DNA of 64,000 nt from NCBI GenBank assembly GCA_937958995.1, contig CALGAP010000010.1:372001-436000 (forward strand), in the 5' to 3' direction. Source of the DNA: an uncultured Chitinophagaceae bacterium. GTDB lineage: Bacteria > Bacteroidota > Bacteroidia > Chitinophagales > Chitinophagaceae. A program made the translations under genes and the position numbers. Below, one piece after another: positions 54,735 through 63,323 of this stretch. The notes below the pieces were generated by a model. The model was not told where the DNA came from and ran no database searches. It was given only the letters and a program-made list of their open reading frames with translations. How positions within the stretch are numbered: position 1 is the stretch's first letter; the number at the start of each line of letters is the position of its first letter.

Positions 54735-55562
54735 ATGCGTTTAAGTCTTAATTTCAACACCCACATGAACCCCGGCAACTGCTTAAATTGTGGCAACTCA
54801 CTTTTGCAAGGCCAGAAGTATTGTCCCCAGTGCGGACAAAAGGCCGATACACACCGCATCTCCCTGCACGAAATCATGCACGATGCCCTTCACTACATTA
54901 CACATGCCGATAAAGGTATTTTTCACCTGATCAAACAGCTGGCTAAGCGACCCGGCATTGTGGCCAGAGAGTATATCGATGGACGGAGAAAGACTTATTT
55001 CAAACCACTCAATTTCCTTTTAATAGTGGCGGGCATTGTGGTGTTTATGACAAATGCGCTGCATAAAGACTATCCGCGTCCGACAAGCAGCCGCAGCACT
55101 ACGCAGGCTGAGCGGCCGGCGCCACCGACGGCTGCACAACTGGCCATGTATGAGCGGGCACAAAAAGCGAGCAAGTTTACTTCCAAATATTCCAACGTCA
55201 TCAACCTGTTAGCAACACCGGTTTTTGCAGCTTTTATCTGGCTGTTTTATTACCGGGGGCGCTACAACTATATCGAGCACCTGGTAGCCAACATGTACTT
55301 TGTTCCATTCATTATGTTGGCTTACGCGTTCATTGTGGTGCCGGTGCATTGGTTCACCTCATCGTACAGTATGTTCATGGCGGTGTTGTACGCGTTCTTT
55401 GCGTTTGAAATTATTTACCGCGGGTTGGCGTATTACCAGTTTATGGGAAAAAAAGGAGCGTGGCCGCTTATCAAAGCGCTGGGCGTTTCGGCTATCGCCT
55501 CAGGTGTCTGGATTACGTTCACTTCGGGATTGATACGTTACTACATCCGGCATGGGTTCTGA
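54735..55562 (+). CDS. DUF3667 membrane protein with N-terminal zinc ribbon
   Basis: About 275 residues; ATG 54735 is taken, with ATG 54765 (NPGNCLNCGNS) as an alternative. An N-terminal double CxxC zinc ribbon (CLNCG, CPQCG at ~18-37) is followed by the DUF3667 core HRISLHEIMHDALHYITHAD and YFKPLNFLLIVAGI, then 4-5 membrane helices. Function of DUF3667 is unknown; it is a widespread Bacteroidota membrane family. Its last 63 bp overlap, tail to tail, the hydroxylase gene ending at 55500. Confidence 0.85.
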   Translation: MRLSLNFNTHMNPGNCLNCGNSLLQGQKYCPQCGQKADTHRISLHEIMHDALHYITHADKGIFHLIKQLAKRPGIVAREYIDGRRKTYFKPLNFLLIVAGIVVFMTNALHKDYPRPTSSRSTTQAERPAPPTAAQLAMYERAQKASKFTSKYSNVINLLATPVFAAFIWLFYYRGRYNYIEHLVANMYFVPFIMLAYAFIVVPVHWFTSSYSMFMAVLYAFFAFEIIYRGLAYYQFMGKKGAWPLIKALGVSAIASGVWITFTSGLIRYYIRHGF

Positions 55563-56453
55563 TATGCCTTCTTCCAAAGCCCGCAATTCCTCGCTGGTCA
55601 TGCGGCTGCCGTCGTGGCTCCATCCCGGAGGACCGAACACGTAATTCCATTTTTCTTTCCAGCCAATGTCTTTCCGGCTGAGATCTTTCAGAATGCTGCT
55701 CCATTCATGAAATACGATAGTGGTTGGCGTTTCTTTTTCCAGGGGTTTGGTAAGTCCGTATTTGATGGGCTGGTAGGCTTCTTCAGGCAACTCGGGCTGA
55801 AACGTTCCAAACAATTTATCCCAGATGATCAAGAACATGCCCATGTTTTTGTCGAGGTACTTCGCATTCGACGCATGATGCACGCGATGATGCGATGGAG
55901 TGACGAGTATATACTCCAGCCAACCCATTTTGTTGATTATCTCTGTATGCACAAATATGCCCCATATCTGCGTGGCAGAATATATAAATACAATATCAAG
56001 CGGGTGAAAACCCATTAATGCCAGCGGTATGAAATAAATGAACCGATATAGCGGCTGAAACACTGATGACCGGAAGCCTACTGTGAAGTTCATATATTCC
56101 GAGCTGTGATGCGTTACATGTACCGCCCAGAACAACCTGATCTCGTGATCAAAACGGTGCAGCCAGTAATACAGGAAATCTTCCAGTATCACCAGCATAA
56201 ACCAATACACCACCACATGACTAAAAGAAAATATCTGGTGCCTGTAGAAATAATCCAGTATTACCAGGTAAGTCCCTCTGAAGAGCAGATCGATCGCGCT
56301 GTTGAGCAGCATCAGGTACAGGTTCGCAGCCGTGTCTTTCCAGCTATACACCTTACGATGCCTGTAATTACTCAACAACAACTCAACGCCAATAATGATG
56401 ACATACAACGGCGTACTAACCAGGAGAAGAATTTGTTCTTTCAGCGAATCCAT
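55500..56453 (-). CDS. Fatty acid hydroxylase / sterol desaturase family protein (copy 1)
   Basis: 317 residues, integral membrane di-iron enzyme. Histidine clusters HRFDH, HVTHHS and HHRVHH (~95-195) supply the iron ligands, as in the family signature, between membrane helices. Members hydroxylate or desaturate lipids, carotenoids or sterols at the inner membrane. Closely similar to the next gene (shared QEQILLL/STPLYVIIIGVELL start, GFHPLDIVFIYSATQIWG/GFAPIDIFFMYSICQVWA block): a tandem duplication. The 3' end overlaps the DUF3667 gene by 63 bp. Confidence 0.9.
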   Translation of the reverse strand: MDSLKEQILLLVSTPLYVIIIGVELLLSNYRHRKVYSWKDTAANLYLMLLNSAIDLLFRGTYLVILDYFYRHQIFSFSHVVVYWFMLVILEDFLYYWLHRFDHEIRLFWAVHVTHHSSEYMNFTVGFRSSVFQPLYRFIYFIPLALMGFHPLDIVFIYSATQIWGIFVHTEIINKMGWLEYILVTPSHHRVHHASNAKYLDKNMGMFLIIWDKLFGTFQPELPEEAYQPIKYGLTKPLEKETPTTIVFHEWSSILKDLSRKDIGWKEKWNYVFGPPGWSHDGSRMTSEELRALEEGISEPMPDVVTYQSRSERNPDT

Positions 56454-56567
56454 GGCGAAGATTGAAGATTGAACAGGGAAGGTTGAAGTAAGAATGTTGA
56501 AGTGAATTTACTTCAAGATTCATATTCAACCTTCCTTGGTCCGTGTTCAATCTTCAAATGTAGTTCT
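56454..56567. repeat. Family A inverted repeat between the two hydroxylase genes
   Basis: An imperfect palindrome: the left arm GAAGATTGAACAGGGAAGGT, then TGAAG, pairs with the right arm AACCTTCC..TGTTCAATCTTC, around AAGTGAATTTACTT. It fills the gap and extends into copy 2, whose last codons (KVEYES and stop) it encodes. Same GAAxATTGAA / GGAAxGTTGAA units as at 23703. Confidence 0.75.
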
Positions 56568-57460
56568 TTTTCGCGAAGTCTTTCTGCCAGCCGGAGTTGT
56601 TCGCTCGTCATCCGTTCGCCGTTATGGCTCCAGCCCGGAGGGCCGAAGAGATACATGAATTTTTCTTTGAAACTGAGGTGGGGGCGGCGCAGGTCCTGCC
56701 AGATATTGCGCCATTCGTGGAAGATGATGCTGGTAAGTTTGTCGTCGTCCAGGCCGGTGGTGGTACCGTAGCGAATGGGCTGGTATTCTTCCGGGTCGAG
56801 TTCGGGCTGAAAGGTGCCGAAGAGTTTATCCCAGATAATGAAAACGGTGCCCATGTTCTTATCGAGATACAATGCGTTGGAAGCATGGTGCACGCGATGG
56901 TGCGAAGGCGTAACAAAAATATATTCCATCCATCCCAGCTTGTGTATTCTTTCGGTGTGCGTGAGGATAGCCCATACCTGGCAAATAGAATACATGAAAA
57001 AAATATCTATGGGCGCAAAACCGATGATGGTGATGGGTATAAAAAATATAAAACTGTAAAAAGGTTCCAGTACTCCCGAACGGAAGCCGACGCTGAAATT
57101 AAAATGCCTGGAAGAGTGATGATTCACGTGCACGGCCCAGAAAAAACGGCACATATGTCCTACGCGATGCAGCCAGTAGTGCATGAAATCAACCAGCAAC
57201 AAAAGACTGATCCAGTACACCGCTGAGCGTGAGAGATCGAGCACACCGAATTGAAAAAAGAAAGTGAGTATCACCAGGCTCACGCCGCGCATCACCAGGT
57301 CGGAAGCGCCGGTGAGTAGGCTGAGACAAAAATTATGAACCGTATCTTTCAGCGAATAGGCTTTCACGCCGTGCAGGTGACTGGCGAGCATTTCAGCACC
57401 GATAATGATCACATATAATGGCGTGCTAAGTACAAATATTTGTTCCTGGAGAGAGTTCAT
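56513..57460 (-). CDS. Fatty acid hydroxylase / sterol desaturase family protein (copy 2)
   Basis: 315 residues from ATG 57460 (NSLQEQIFVLSTPLYVIIIG), aligned with copy 1; an ATG at 57466 adds two residues. Histidine clusters HRVGH, HVNHHS and HHRVHH are intact, so it should be a functional di-iron membrane hydroxylase like its neighbour. The first ~290 residues align with copy 1, but the C-terminal ~16 residues (LHLKIEHGPRKVEYES) are encoded by the family A repeat and do not match it. It would be transcribed first, then copy 1. Confidence 0.9.
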   Translation of the reverse strand: MNSLQEQIFVLSTPLYVIIIGAEMLASHLHGVKAYSLKDTVHNFCLSLLTGASDLVMRGVSLVILTFFFQFGVLDLSRSAVYWISLLLLVDFMHYWLHRVGHMCRFFWAVHVNHHSSRHFNFSVGFRSGVLEPFYSFIFFIPITIIGFAPIDIFFMYSICQVWAILTHTERIHKLGWMEYIFVTPSHHRVHHASNALYLDKNMGTVFIIWDKLFGTFQPELDPEEYQPIRYGTTTGLDDDKLTSIIFHEWRNIWQDLRRPHLSFKEKFMYLFGPPGWSHNGERMTSEQLRLAERLREKELHLKIEHGPRKVEYES

Positions 57461-57599
57461 ACGCATTCGCCAAATAAATTTTCAAAAACCACACCATGCA
57501 CCTATTAGATATTCTAACTTGCAGATGGTTACATATTTTTAAAGTAAACGCGTATACCCAGTTCACCTTAGGTTAAAGGGTCATTTTAATTAGCTTTTA

Positions 57600-58091
57600 A
57601 TGGTGCAATTTCTTGAAGAAGAAAAAAACTGGCAGAAAAAGTCGGCTGACCATCAGAAACAATACAAACATTTTCTGAAGACGGCCGACAAAAACAGACT
57701 GTTGAATAAATTACCCGATCTGCACCAGCAAGCTTTCAGTAAGATCAACTGCCTGCAATGTGCGGCCTGCTGCCGTAATTATTCACCGCGATTCAAAACG
57801 CCTGATATCAAACGGATCAGCAAACACCTGAAGATGAAAGAAGGTGTCTTTATCGAAACTTACCTGCGACTGGATGAAGAGGGCGATTACGTGGTGAAAT
57901 CCACACCCTGCCCGTTCCTGGGCGCCGACAATTTTTGCAGCATTTACGATGTGCGTCCTTCCGACTGCCACCGGTTTCCCTATACCGACGAGGATGTGAT
58001 CTATAAGCGTCCTGCCATTACCCTGAAAAATTCCACTTTCTGCCCGGCAGTCTACTATGTATTGGAAAGACTGCTCGACAACACTCATTAG
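57600..58091 (+). CDS. YkgJ-family cysteine-cluster protein
   Basis: 163 residues. The cysteine pattern INCLQCAACCRNY, CPFLGADNFCSIY and SDCHRFPY is that of the YkgJ/UPF0153 zinc-or-iron chelator family, with eight conserved Cys. Function is uncertain; family members are thought to bind a metal or Fe-S cluster. A charged N-terminal helix (LEEEKNWQKKSADHQKQYKH) precedes it. Single gene between the hydroxylases and the antiporter. Confidence 0.88.
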   Translation: MVQFLEEEKNWQKKSADHQKQYKHFLKTADKNRLLNKLPDLHQQAFSKINCLQCAACCRNYSPRFKTPDIKRISKHLKMKEGVFIETYLRLDEEGDYVVKSTPCPFLGADNFCSIYDVRPSDCHRFPYTDEDVIYKRPAITLKNSTFCPAVYYVLERLLDNTH

Positions 58092-58197
58092 AAAAAATAA
58101 AATTTGAACACCGACGCCTAGAACGCGTTTTTTTCCTTATGTTTCAGTTGATGGGCGACTTGTTTTTGGGCGCTCCACCTTAAAAATCCAACATTGA

Positions 58198-60423
58198 ATG
58201 TCGACATTACCCGTTCTGATCAAAGACCTGGCATATTTGCTCGGGATTGCCGGCGTAACTACGCTGCTGTTTAAGCTTTTGAAGCAGCCGGTGGTCTTGG
58301 GGTATATCCTGGCGGGGCTGCTGGTCGGGCCTTATTTCGACCTGCTGCCTACGGTGGTTGACAAGCACGGGGTGGAGATCTGGGCACAGATCGGCGTGAT
58401 ATTCCTGCTCTTCAGCCTGGGTCTTGAGTTCAGCTTTAAGAAGCTGGTGAAGGTGGGGGGTATGGCCGGGGTGACCGGCATCTTCGAAATCGCCTGCATG
58501 ATCGGGCTGGGCTACCTGACCGGCCGGCTGCTGGGCTGGCCCATGATGGACTGCATTTTCCTGGGTGGCATCATCGCTATTTCTTCCACTACCATTATCA
58601 TCAGGGCCTTTGACGAACTGGGCGTGAAATCACAAAAGTTCGCGGGTGTGGTGATGGGTGTGCTTATTGTAGAAGACCTGGTAGCGGTATTGCTGATGGT
58701 ATTGCTCTCCACGCTGGCGGTGAGCCAGCAGTTTGAAGGCGGGCAAATGCTCGAGTCTGTTCTGAAATTATTATTCTTCCTGGTGCTCTGGTTTATCTCC
58801 GGCATTTTTCTCATTCCCTCATTGCTGAAATGGTGCCGCCGGCTGCTCAATGATGAGACTATGCTGGTTATCTCCATCAGCCTTTGCCTGGTGATGGTGG
58901 TGCTGGCTACCTTTGCCGGATTTTCTGCACCGCTGGGGGCTTTTATCATGGGCTCCATATTGGCTGAGACCACCCAGGCTGAACGAATCGAAAAACTGGT
59001 TGATTCGGTAAAACATCTTTTCGGCGCGGTATTTTTCGTGTCTGTCGGTATGCTGATCGATCCGCAGGTGCTGGTTGATTATTGCATACCCGTCATCATC
59101 ATTACGCTGGTGGTTGTTTTCGGTAAAACGCTGAACGTAACGCTCGGCGCTTTGATTTCGGGTCAGCCGCTGAAGCAATCGCTGCAGGCGGGCATGAGTA
59201 TGTCGCAGATCGGCGAGTTCTCCTTCATTATCGCTTCATTGGGATTATCATTGAATGTAACGGGCAGTTACCTCTATCCCATAGCAGTAGGAGTATCGGT
59301 AATCACTACTTTCAGCACACCGTATATGATGCGGCTTTCGGGGCCGCTTCACCGCGTGCTGGAGAGGAAACTGCCAATCCGCTGGCGTATGGCTATCAAC
59401 CGTTACAGCACGGGCGCGCAAACCATACAGGCAGAAAGCGACTGGAAGATTGTTCTTCGGTCATACCTCATGGTTATGATCACCAACTCGGTGATCGTGG
59501 TAGCCCTCATCATTCTTTCATCTAATTTCTTACTGCCTTTTATTGAAGAATACGTGATGGGCGGTGTATGGCCGGGCATTGTTACCTCGCTGATCACGCT
59601 GGTGGCATCGGCGCCGTTCTTATGGGCGTTGGCTATGCGCAAAATGCATACGCTGGCCTATACCAATCTCTGGCTCGATAAAAAGTACAACCGCGGACCG
59701 CTGGTGATGCTCGAAGTGATACGCAACCTGCTGCTGGTGGCCTTGGTGGGCTTTATGGTCGACAGGCTGGTGAGCGCGGCCATAGCCGTACTGGCGGTGA
59801 TACCGGTTACCCTGATTGTGCTGGTGGTGTTTTCTCACCGGTTGCAGAAATTTTACTCGCGTCTCGAAAAACGTTTTATGTCGAACCTGCGCGAGCGCGA
59901 AATTTTCCGCGCGCGTGGCAGCGGTGATCTCTCGCCCTGGGATGCCCACCTGGCATATTTCGTAATACCGCCCGATTCCCATTTTATTGGTAAAACCCTT
60001 GAGGACCTGGCGTGGAGAGAAAAATACGGGGTGAATATTGCCTCCATCGAGCGGGGTAAAAGAACCTTCTATGCACCTTCGCGCATGGACATGATCCATC
60101 CGTTTGACCGCATTGCCGTTATAGGCACCGATATACAACTGGAAGAGTTTCGCAGCATCATCGAATCAACCACTACGCCCGCCGAAGCCGATGGCAAATA
60201 CGACGTGACCCTCAGTAAAATAATCGTTGACAATCACACCGGTCTACGCGGCAAGACCATCCGCCAGTCTGGTATCCGCGAAATGACCAACGGTCTCGTC
60301 GTCGGCATCGAACGTAACGGCCAGCGCATCCTCAATCCCGACGGCAACACCGTGTTTGAGTGGGATGATGTGGTATGGATTGTGGGGGACGGGAAGAAGA
60401 TACAGCAGTTGGTGAAAGAGTGA
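58198..60423 (+). CDS. CPA2-family cation:proton antiporter with two TrkA-C modules
   Basis: 741 residues, complete. Na+/H+ exchanger membrane domain at ~1-390 (LGYILAGLLVGP, LLFSLGLEFSFKKL, ISSTTIIIRAFDELG, LIVEDLVAVLLMVLL, GAFIMGSILAETT, FGAVFFVSVGMLIDP). A second group of membrane helices lies at ~420-545 and two TrkA-C modules follow at ~580-655 and ~660-740 (GKTLEDLAWREKYGVN; GLVVGIERNGQRIL). No TrkA-N domain intervenes. It likely exchanges K+/Na+ for H+ and is gated by a small ligand through TrkA-C. Paralog of the truncated gene at the left edge. Confidence 0.93.
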   Translation: MSTLPVLIKDLAYLLGIAGVTTLLFKLLKQPVVLGYILAGLLVGPYFDLLPTVVDKHGVEIWAQIGVIFLLFSLGLEFSFKKLVKVGGMAGVTGIFEIACMIGLGYLTGRLLGWPMMDCIFLGGIIAISSTTIIIRAFDELGVKSQKFAGVVMGVLIVEDLVAVLLMVLLSTLAVSQQFEGGQMLESVLKLLFFLVLWFISGIFLIPSLLKWCRRLLNDETMLVISISLCLVMVVLATFAGFSAPLGAFIMGSILAETTQAERIEKLVDSVKHLFGAVFFVSVGMLIDPQVLVDYCIPVIIITLVVVFGKTLNVTLGALISGQPLKQSLQAGMSMSQIGEFSFIIASLGLSLNVTGSYLYPIAVGVSVITTFSTPYMMRLSGPLHRVLERKLPIRWRMAINRYSTGAQTIQAESDWKIVLRSYLMVMITNSVIVVALIILSSNFLLPFIEEYVMGGVWPGIVTSLITLVASAPFLWALAMRKMHTLAYTNLWLDKKYNRGPLVMLEVIRNLLLVALVGFMVDRLVSAAIAVLAVIPVTLIVLVVFSHRLQKFYSRLEKRFMSNLREREIFRARGSGDLSPWDAHLAYFVIPPDSHFIGKTLEDLAWREKYGVNIASIERGKRTFYAPSRMDMIHPFDRIAVIGTDIQLEEFRSIIESTTTPAEADGKYDVTLSKIIVDNHTGLRGKTIRQSGIREMTNGLVVGIERNGQRILNPDGNTVFEWDDVVWIVGDGKKIQQLVKE

Positions 60424-60429
60424 TGGCAG

Positions 60430-60460
60430 TTGAATATTGAATTTGAATTTGAGTGTGAAT
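60430..60460. repeat. Family A repeat after the antiporter gene
   Basis: TTGAATATTGAATTTGAATT and then TGAGTGTGAATG, 7 bases after the antiporter stop. A single arm. Confidence 0.55.
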
Positions 60461-60722
60461 GGCAGTCACCAGCCGGGCTTGGGGTATGTGCAGGTTCAAC
60501 AATGAAGCTGCGCGGGGTCCCATTCTTTCGAAGGGTTCGGATTTTTTTCAGGTAAATACACAGGAAAAGGCATCTGTTCGCGACGGTGGTAACTGCCAGG
60601 CGAATAAGAAGTGGAATCTGACGATAAATATACGTACAACAGGTTTTTGCAGCGCTGGTTATGTGACGAATTACATCAACGGTATTTTCAATACTGAAAC
60701 TTTCTCAGTGCAGGTGCTTTGA
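60459..60722 (+). other. Uncertain small open frame, possible gene remnant
   Basis: 87 codons in the 264-bp gap between the antiporter and the MFS gene. The text after residue ~30 (KWNLTINIRTTGFCSAGYVT, then NYINGIFNTETFSVQVL) looks like the strand-rich end of an exported protein, but no signal peptide or start context is seen and the last 35 bases run antisense into the MFS gene. May be a decayed C-terminus or chance. No other feature was seen in the gap. Confidence 0.25.
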
Positions 60723-61932
60723 ACCAGGTGCTAATGGCTACTGCCAGCGTCATGGCACCGCCAAACAATACGCTGGGCACCAACCCCATGAGGCGTGCGG
60801 CAATACCACTCTCAACCTGCCCGATTTCATTGGAGGAATAAATGAACATGGAGTTCACCGAAGCCACGCGTCCGCGCATATCATCGGGGGTTTTTAATTG
60901 CAGGATAGTACCGCGAATTACCACGCTGATGCCATCCAGGATGCCGCTGGTTAACAGCGCCAGGAAGGACAGCCAGAATACCTTCGACAAGCCAAAAGTG
61001 ATGATGCTGAGTCCAAAGCCCGCCACCACAAACAATAGTATCCTTCCCTGGTTGCGGCGCAGCGGGAAATAGGCGAGGAGGGATATGCTGATCATCGAAC
61101 CGATATCGGCGGCTGCATTCAGCCAGCCAAATGCAATAGGACTTACATGCAGTATGTGCATCGTAAAGAATGGAATCATCACCACCACGCCGCCAAACAA
61201 TACCGCAAACATATCCAGCGCCAGCGCGCCGAGCAGCTCTTTGGTTCTGTACACGTGTCGCAAACCTTCTTTCACGCTTTCCCAGGCTTTCTGATGCAGA
61301 TCGGAATGCAGTACCGGTTTGCGCTCGATATTCCACATGCAGACAGCCGCTATCAACAGGTAAGAAATCACTACGATGAAGGCACCTGTATAACCCGCAT
61401 ACACAATCAAAAAACCCGCAGTGGCATGCCCCACCACTGAAGCGGTAAGGAAAGTGCCTGTACTCATTGGCACGGCCAGGTGCAATACGTGCTTGGGAAC
61501 CAGTTGCGCGATGATGGCAGTGGAGGTGGGACCCGAGAAAGAGCGGATTACGCCCGTGCAAAACACAAAGCCATACATACAGTATTGTACCAGGTTTTTG
61601 CCCGCGTTCTGCTCTACCGAGGGCAGATTCACGATCAACAGACCTACAGCGCAACAAACATATAAGAGAATGGTACGCAGCAGCAGCGTGCGTTTATCGC
61701 TTCTGTCGATTACATGACCACTATACAATGCGAGGGATATGGCAGGAACCGCTTCAGACAAACCCAGAAAAGCTACCAGCAGCGGATCGTCGGTGAGCTT
61801 AGCCATTTTAAAAAGCACTATCGCGCCCATCATGCGCACCGCCATAATGAAAAAGAATCGCTGTATAATGTACAACCTGAACTCTGGTATCTTAATAGTA
61901 TCGATTGGACGAATAATACGCTCTTTTGACAT
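60688..61932 (-). CDS. MFS transporter, EntS-like (MFS_3)
   Basis: 414 residues with about 12 membrane helices. MFS_3-type features: FFFIMAVRMMGAIVLFKMAK, ALYSGHVIDRSDKRTLLL (loop 2-3 D-R motif), and TPDDMRGRVASVNSMFIYSS in the second half. Family members export enterobactin or other small molecules with proton coupling; the substrate here is unknown. A TACTTTTG box lies at 61962-61969, about 30 bases before the ATG. Confidence 0.9.
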   Translation of the reverse strand: MSKERIIRPIDTIKIPEFRLYIIQRFFFIMAVRMMGAIVLFKMAKLTDDPLLVAFLGLSEAVPAISLALYSGHVIDRSDKRTLLLRTILLYVCCAVGLLIVNLPSVEQNAGKNLVQYCMYGFVFCTGVIRSFSGPTSTAIIAQLVPKHVLHLAVPMSTGTFLTASVVGHATAGFLIVYAGYTGAFIVVISYLLIAAVCMWNIERKPVLHSDLHQKAWESVKEGLRHVYRTKELLGALALDMFAVLFGGVVVMIPFFTMHILHVSPIAFGWLNAAADIGSMISISLLAYFPLRRNQGRILLFVVAGFGLSIITFGLSKVFWLSFLALLTSGILDGISVVIRGTILQLKTPDDMRGRVASVNSMFIYSSNEIGQVESGIAARLMGLVPSVLFGGAMTLAVAISTWFKAPALRKFQY

Positions 61933-61961
61933 TCACTCCTGCCTGTTTAAGCTCTGAAGTG

Positions 61962-61969
61962 CAAAAGTA
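61962..61969 (-). promoter_or_regulatory. Putative -7 box (TACTTTTG) of the MFS gene
   Basis: On the minus strand TACTTTTG matches TAnnTTTG and ends 29 bases before the ATG at 61932. Confidence 0.45.
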
Positions 61970-62013
61970 TTGCTTAATCGCCAAATGCATTAAAGTGTGT
62001 TCTCTATAGTTAC

Positions 62014-62646
62014 TTACGGCAGGGTAAAATAGTGCTGGTCGTTTTCATAATCTTTTTCCAGCGCGTCGGTAATGACCTGCAGGTGTTTTTCGTTGCCTAA
62101 AAAGTCTGCATTGGTAGCGTCAATAAACAAGGTTTTGATATTGTGCTGCTTGATGTAGTGCGTATAGGTTTGCTGTATGTTGAAAAGATATTCGTCTTTG
62201 ATACCTTGCTCGTAAGGACGATTTCTTTTCCTGATATTCTGTTGCAGTTTCTGCACCGGCGCATGCAGGTAGATCAGAATATCAGGTTGCACCAGTTGCT
62301 GGTAAATGATCTCGAATAATTTTTGATACAACCTGAACTCAGCCTCCGGCAAATTGACTTTCGCAAACAAGAGGCATTTTATGAAAAGGTAATCGGTGAT
62401 GGTGACGCTCTGAAACAGATCCTTGGTATGCACCAGTTCTTTTAACTGCTTATACCGCTCGGCCATAAAGAAGAGCTCCAGCGGAAAAGCATACTGTTCC
62501 GGGTTCTCATAAAATTTCGACAAAAAGGGGTTATCAGCAAACTCTTCCAGTATGAGGCGCGCATTATACTTTTTGGCCAGCAAGTGGGCCAGGGTGGTTT
62601 TTCCCGCGCCTATATTGCCTTCGATCGCTATAAAATGGTAATTCAT
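62014..62646 (-). CDS. Deoxynucleoside kinase
   Basis: 210 residues. P-loop IEGNIGAGKTTLAHLLAKKY at the N-terminus, the substrate-binding LEEFADNPFL, an FFMAERYKQL helix, ITDYLFIKCLLFAK with the DRS-like region replaced by DYLF, and the LID arginines in RKRNRPYEQGI. It phosphorylates deoxyadenosine/deoxyguanosine or related nucleosides for salvage. Single gene, minus strand, followed on the left by the MFS promoter region. Confidence 0.9.
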   Translation of the reverse strand: MNYHFIAIEGNIGAGKTTLAHLLAKKYNARLILEEFADNPFLSKFYENPEQYAFPLELFFMAERYKQLKELVHTKDLFQSVTITDYLFIKCLLFAKVNLPEAEFRLYQKLFEIIYQQLVQPDILIYLHAPVQKLQQNIRKRNRPYEQGIKDEYLFNIQQTYTHYIKQHNIKTLFIDATNADFLGNEKHLQVITDALEKDYENDQHYFTLP

Positions 62647-62787
62647 TTCAGTATCAGGGCGTCAAGTTAGGGGAAATGCGCGTATCCGTAGAAGGGTGGG
62701 AAAGTTATGTGGAAAAAAATAAATATTCGACGAAGGGCTGGCGCGATCAATTACGAGCGGGTGATTTTTCACGCATTTAAATACAAT

Positions 62788-63264
62788 TCACAATCTAACC
62801 ACCTCCAACTCATCCTGGCACTCCGCGAGTAACTCTTCAATCGTCTTCCCAAAAATGGGGTGTTCCAACCTGCCCGCAATTTCATGCATCGGTTCCAGCA
62901 CAAAACGGCGATTCTGCATTTCGGGGTGCGGTATGCTCAATCCCGGCTCCCTGATAATATCGCGGTTGAAAAAAAGAATATCGATATCAATAATGCGCGG
63001 ACCATATTTCTTTTCGCGGCGGCGCCCCATCTTTGATTCTATATCCAGCACGGCTTCCAGCAGTTGCCGGGCGCTTAGACTTGTTTCCAGAAGAATGGCC
63101 TGGTTCAGAAAAGAAGGCTGGTTGGTATTGCCCCAGGCCGCCGTTTCGTAGAGGCCTGAAAGTTTTTTTATTTTACCCAATTTGCCTATCAACTCCACTG
63201 CCCGGCCCAGGTTTTGCTTCCTGTCACCCATATTGCCGCCTATCAGTAAATACGCATTATTCAT
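62788..63264 (-). CDS. folK: 2-amino-4-hydroxy-6-hydroxymethyldihydropteridine diphosphokinase
   Basis: 158 residues from ATG 63264 (NNAYLLIGGNMGDRKQNL); further in-frame ATGs at 63273 and 63288 would add 3 or 8 residues. HPPK features: YLLIGGNMGDR, LYETAAWGNTNQPSFLNQAI, RRREKKYGPRIIDIDILFFN and SIPHPEMQNRRFVLEPM. It transfers pyrophosphate from ATP to the pterin produced by FolB (gene at 34605), in folate synthesis. Divergent from sppA over 59 bp. Confidence 0.95.
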   Translation of the reverse strand: MNNAYLLIGGNMGDRKQNLGRAVELIGKLGKIKKLSGLYETAAWGNTNQPSFLNQAILLETSLSARQLLEAVLDIESKMGRRREKKYGPRIIDIDILFFNRDIIREPGLSIPHPEMQNRRFVLEPMHEIAGRLEHPIFGKTIEELLAECQDELEVVRL

Positions 63265-63267
63265 ATA

Positions 63268-63297
63268 TTGCATGTCAACGAGCTTCAAATATCTTTG
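63268..63297 (+). promoter_or_regulatory. Promoter of sppA (TTG-N19-TATCTTTG)
   Basis: TTG 63268-63270, a 19-base spacer, and TATCTTTG 63290-63297 make the full Bacteroidota consensus (TTG, 17-23 bases, TAnnTTTG). Transcription would start near 63302, giving a leader of about 22 nt. Confidence 0.65.
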
Positions 63298-63323
63298 AAT
63301 TTTGCATTAAAACGATCGAGCTG

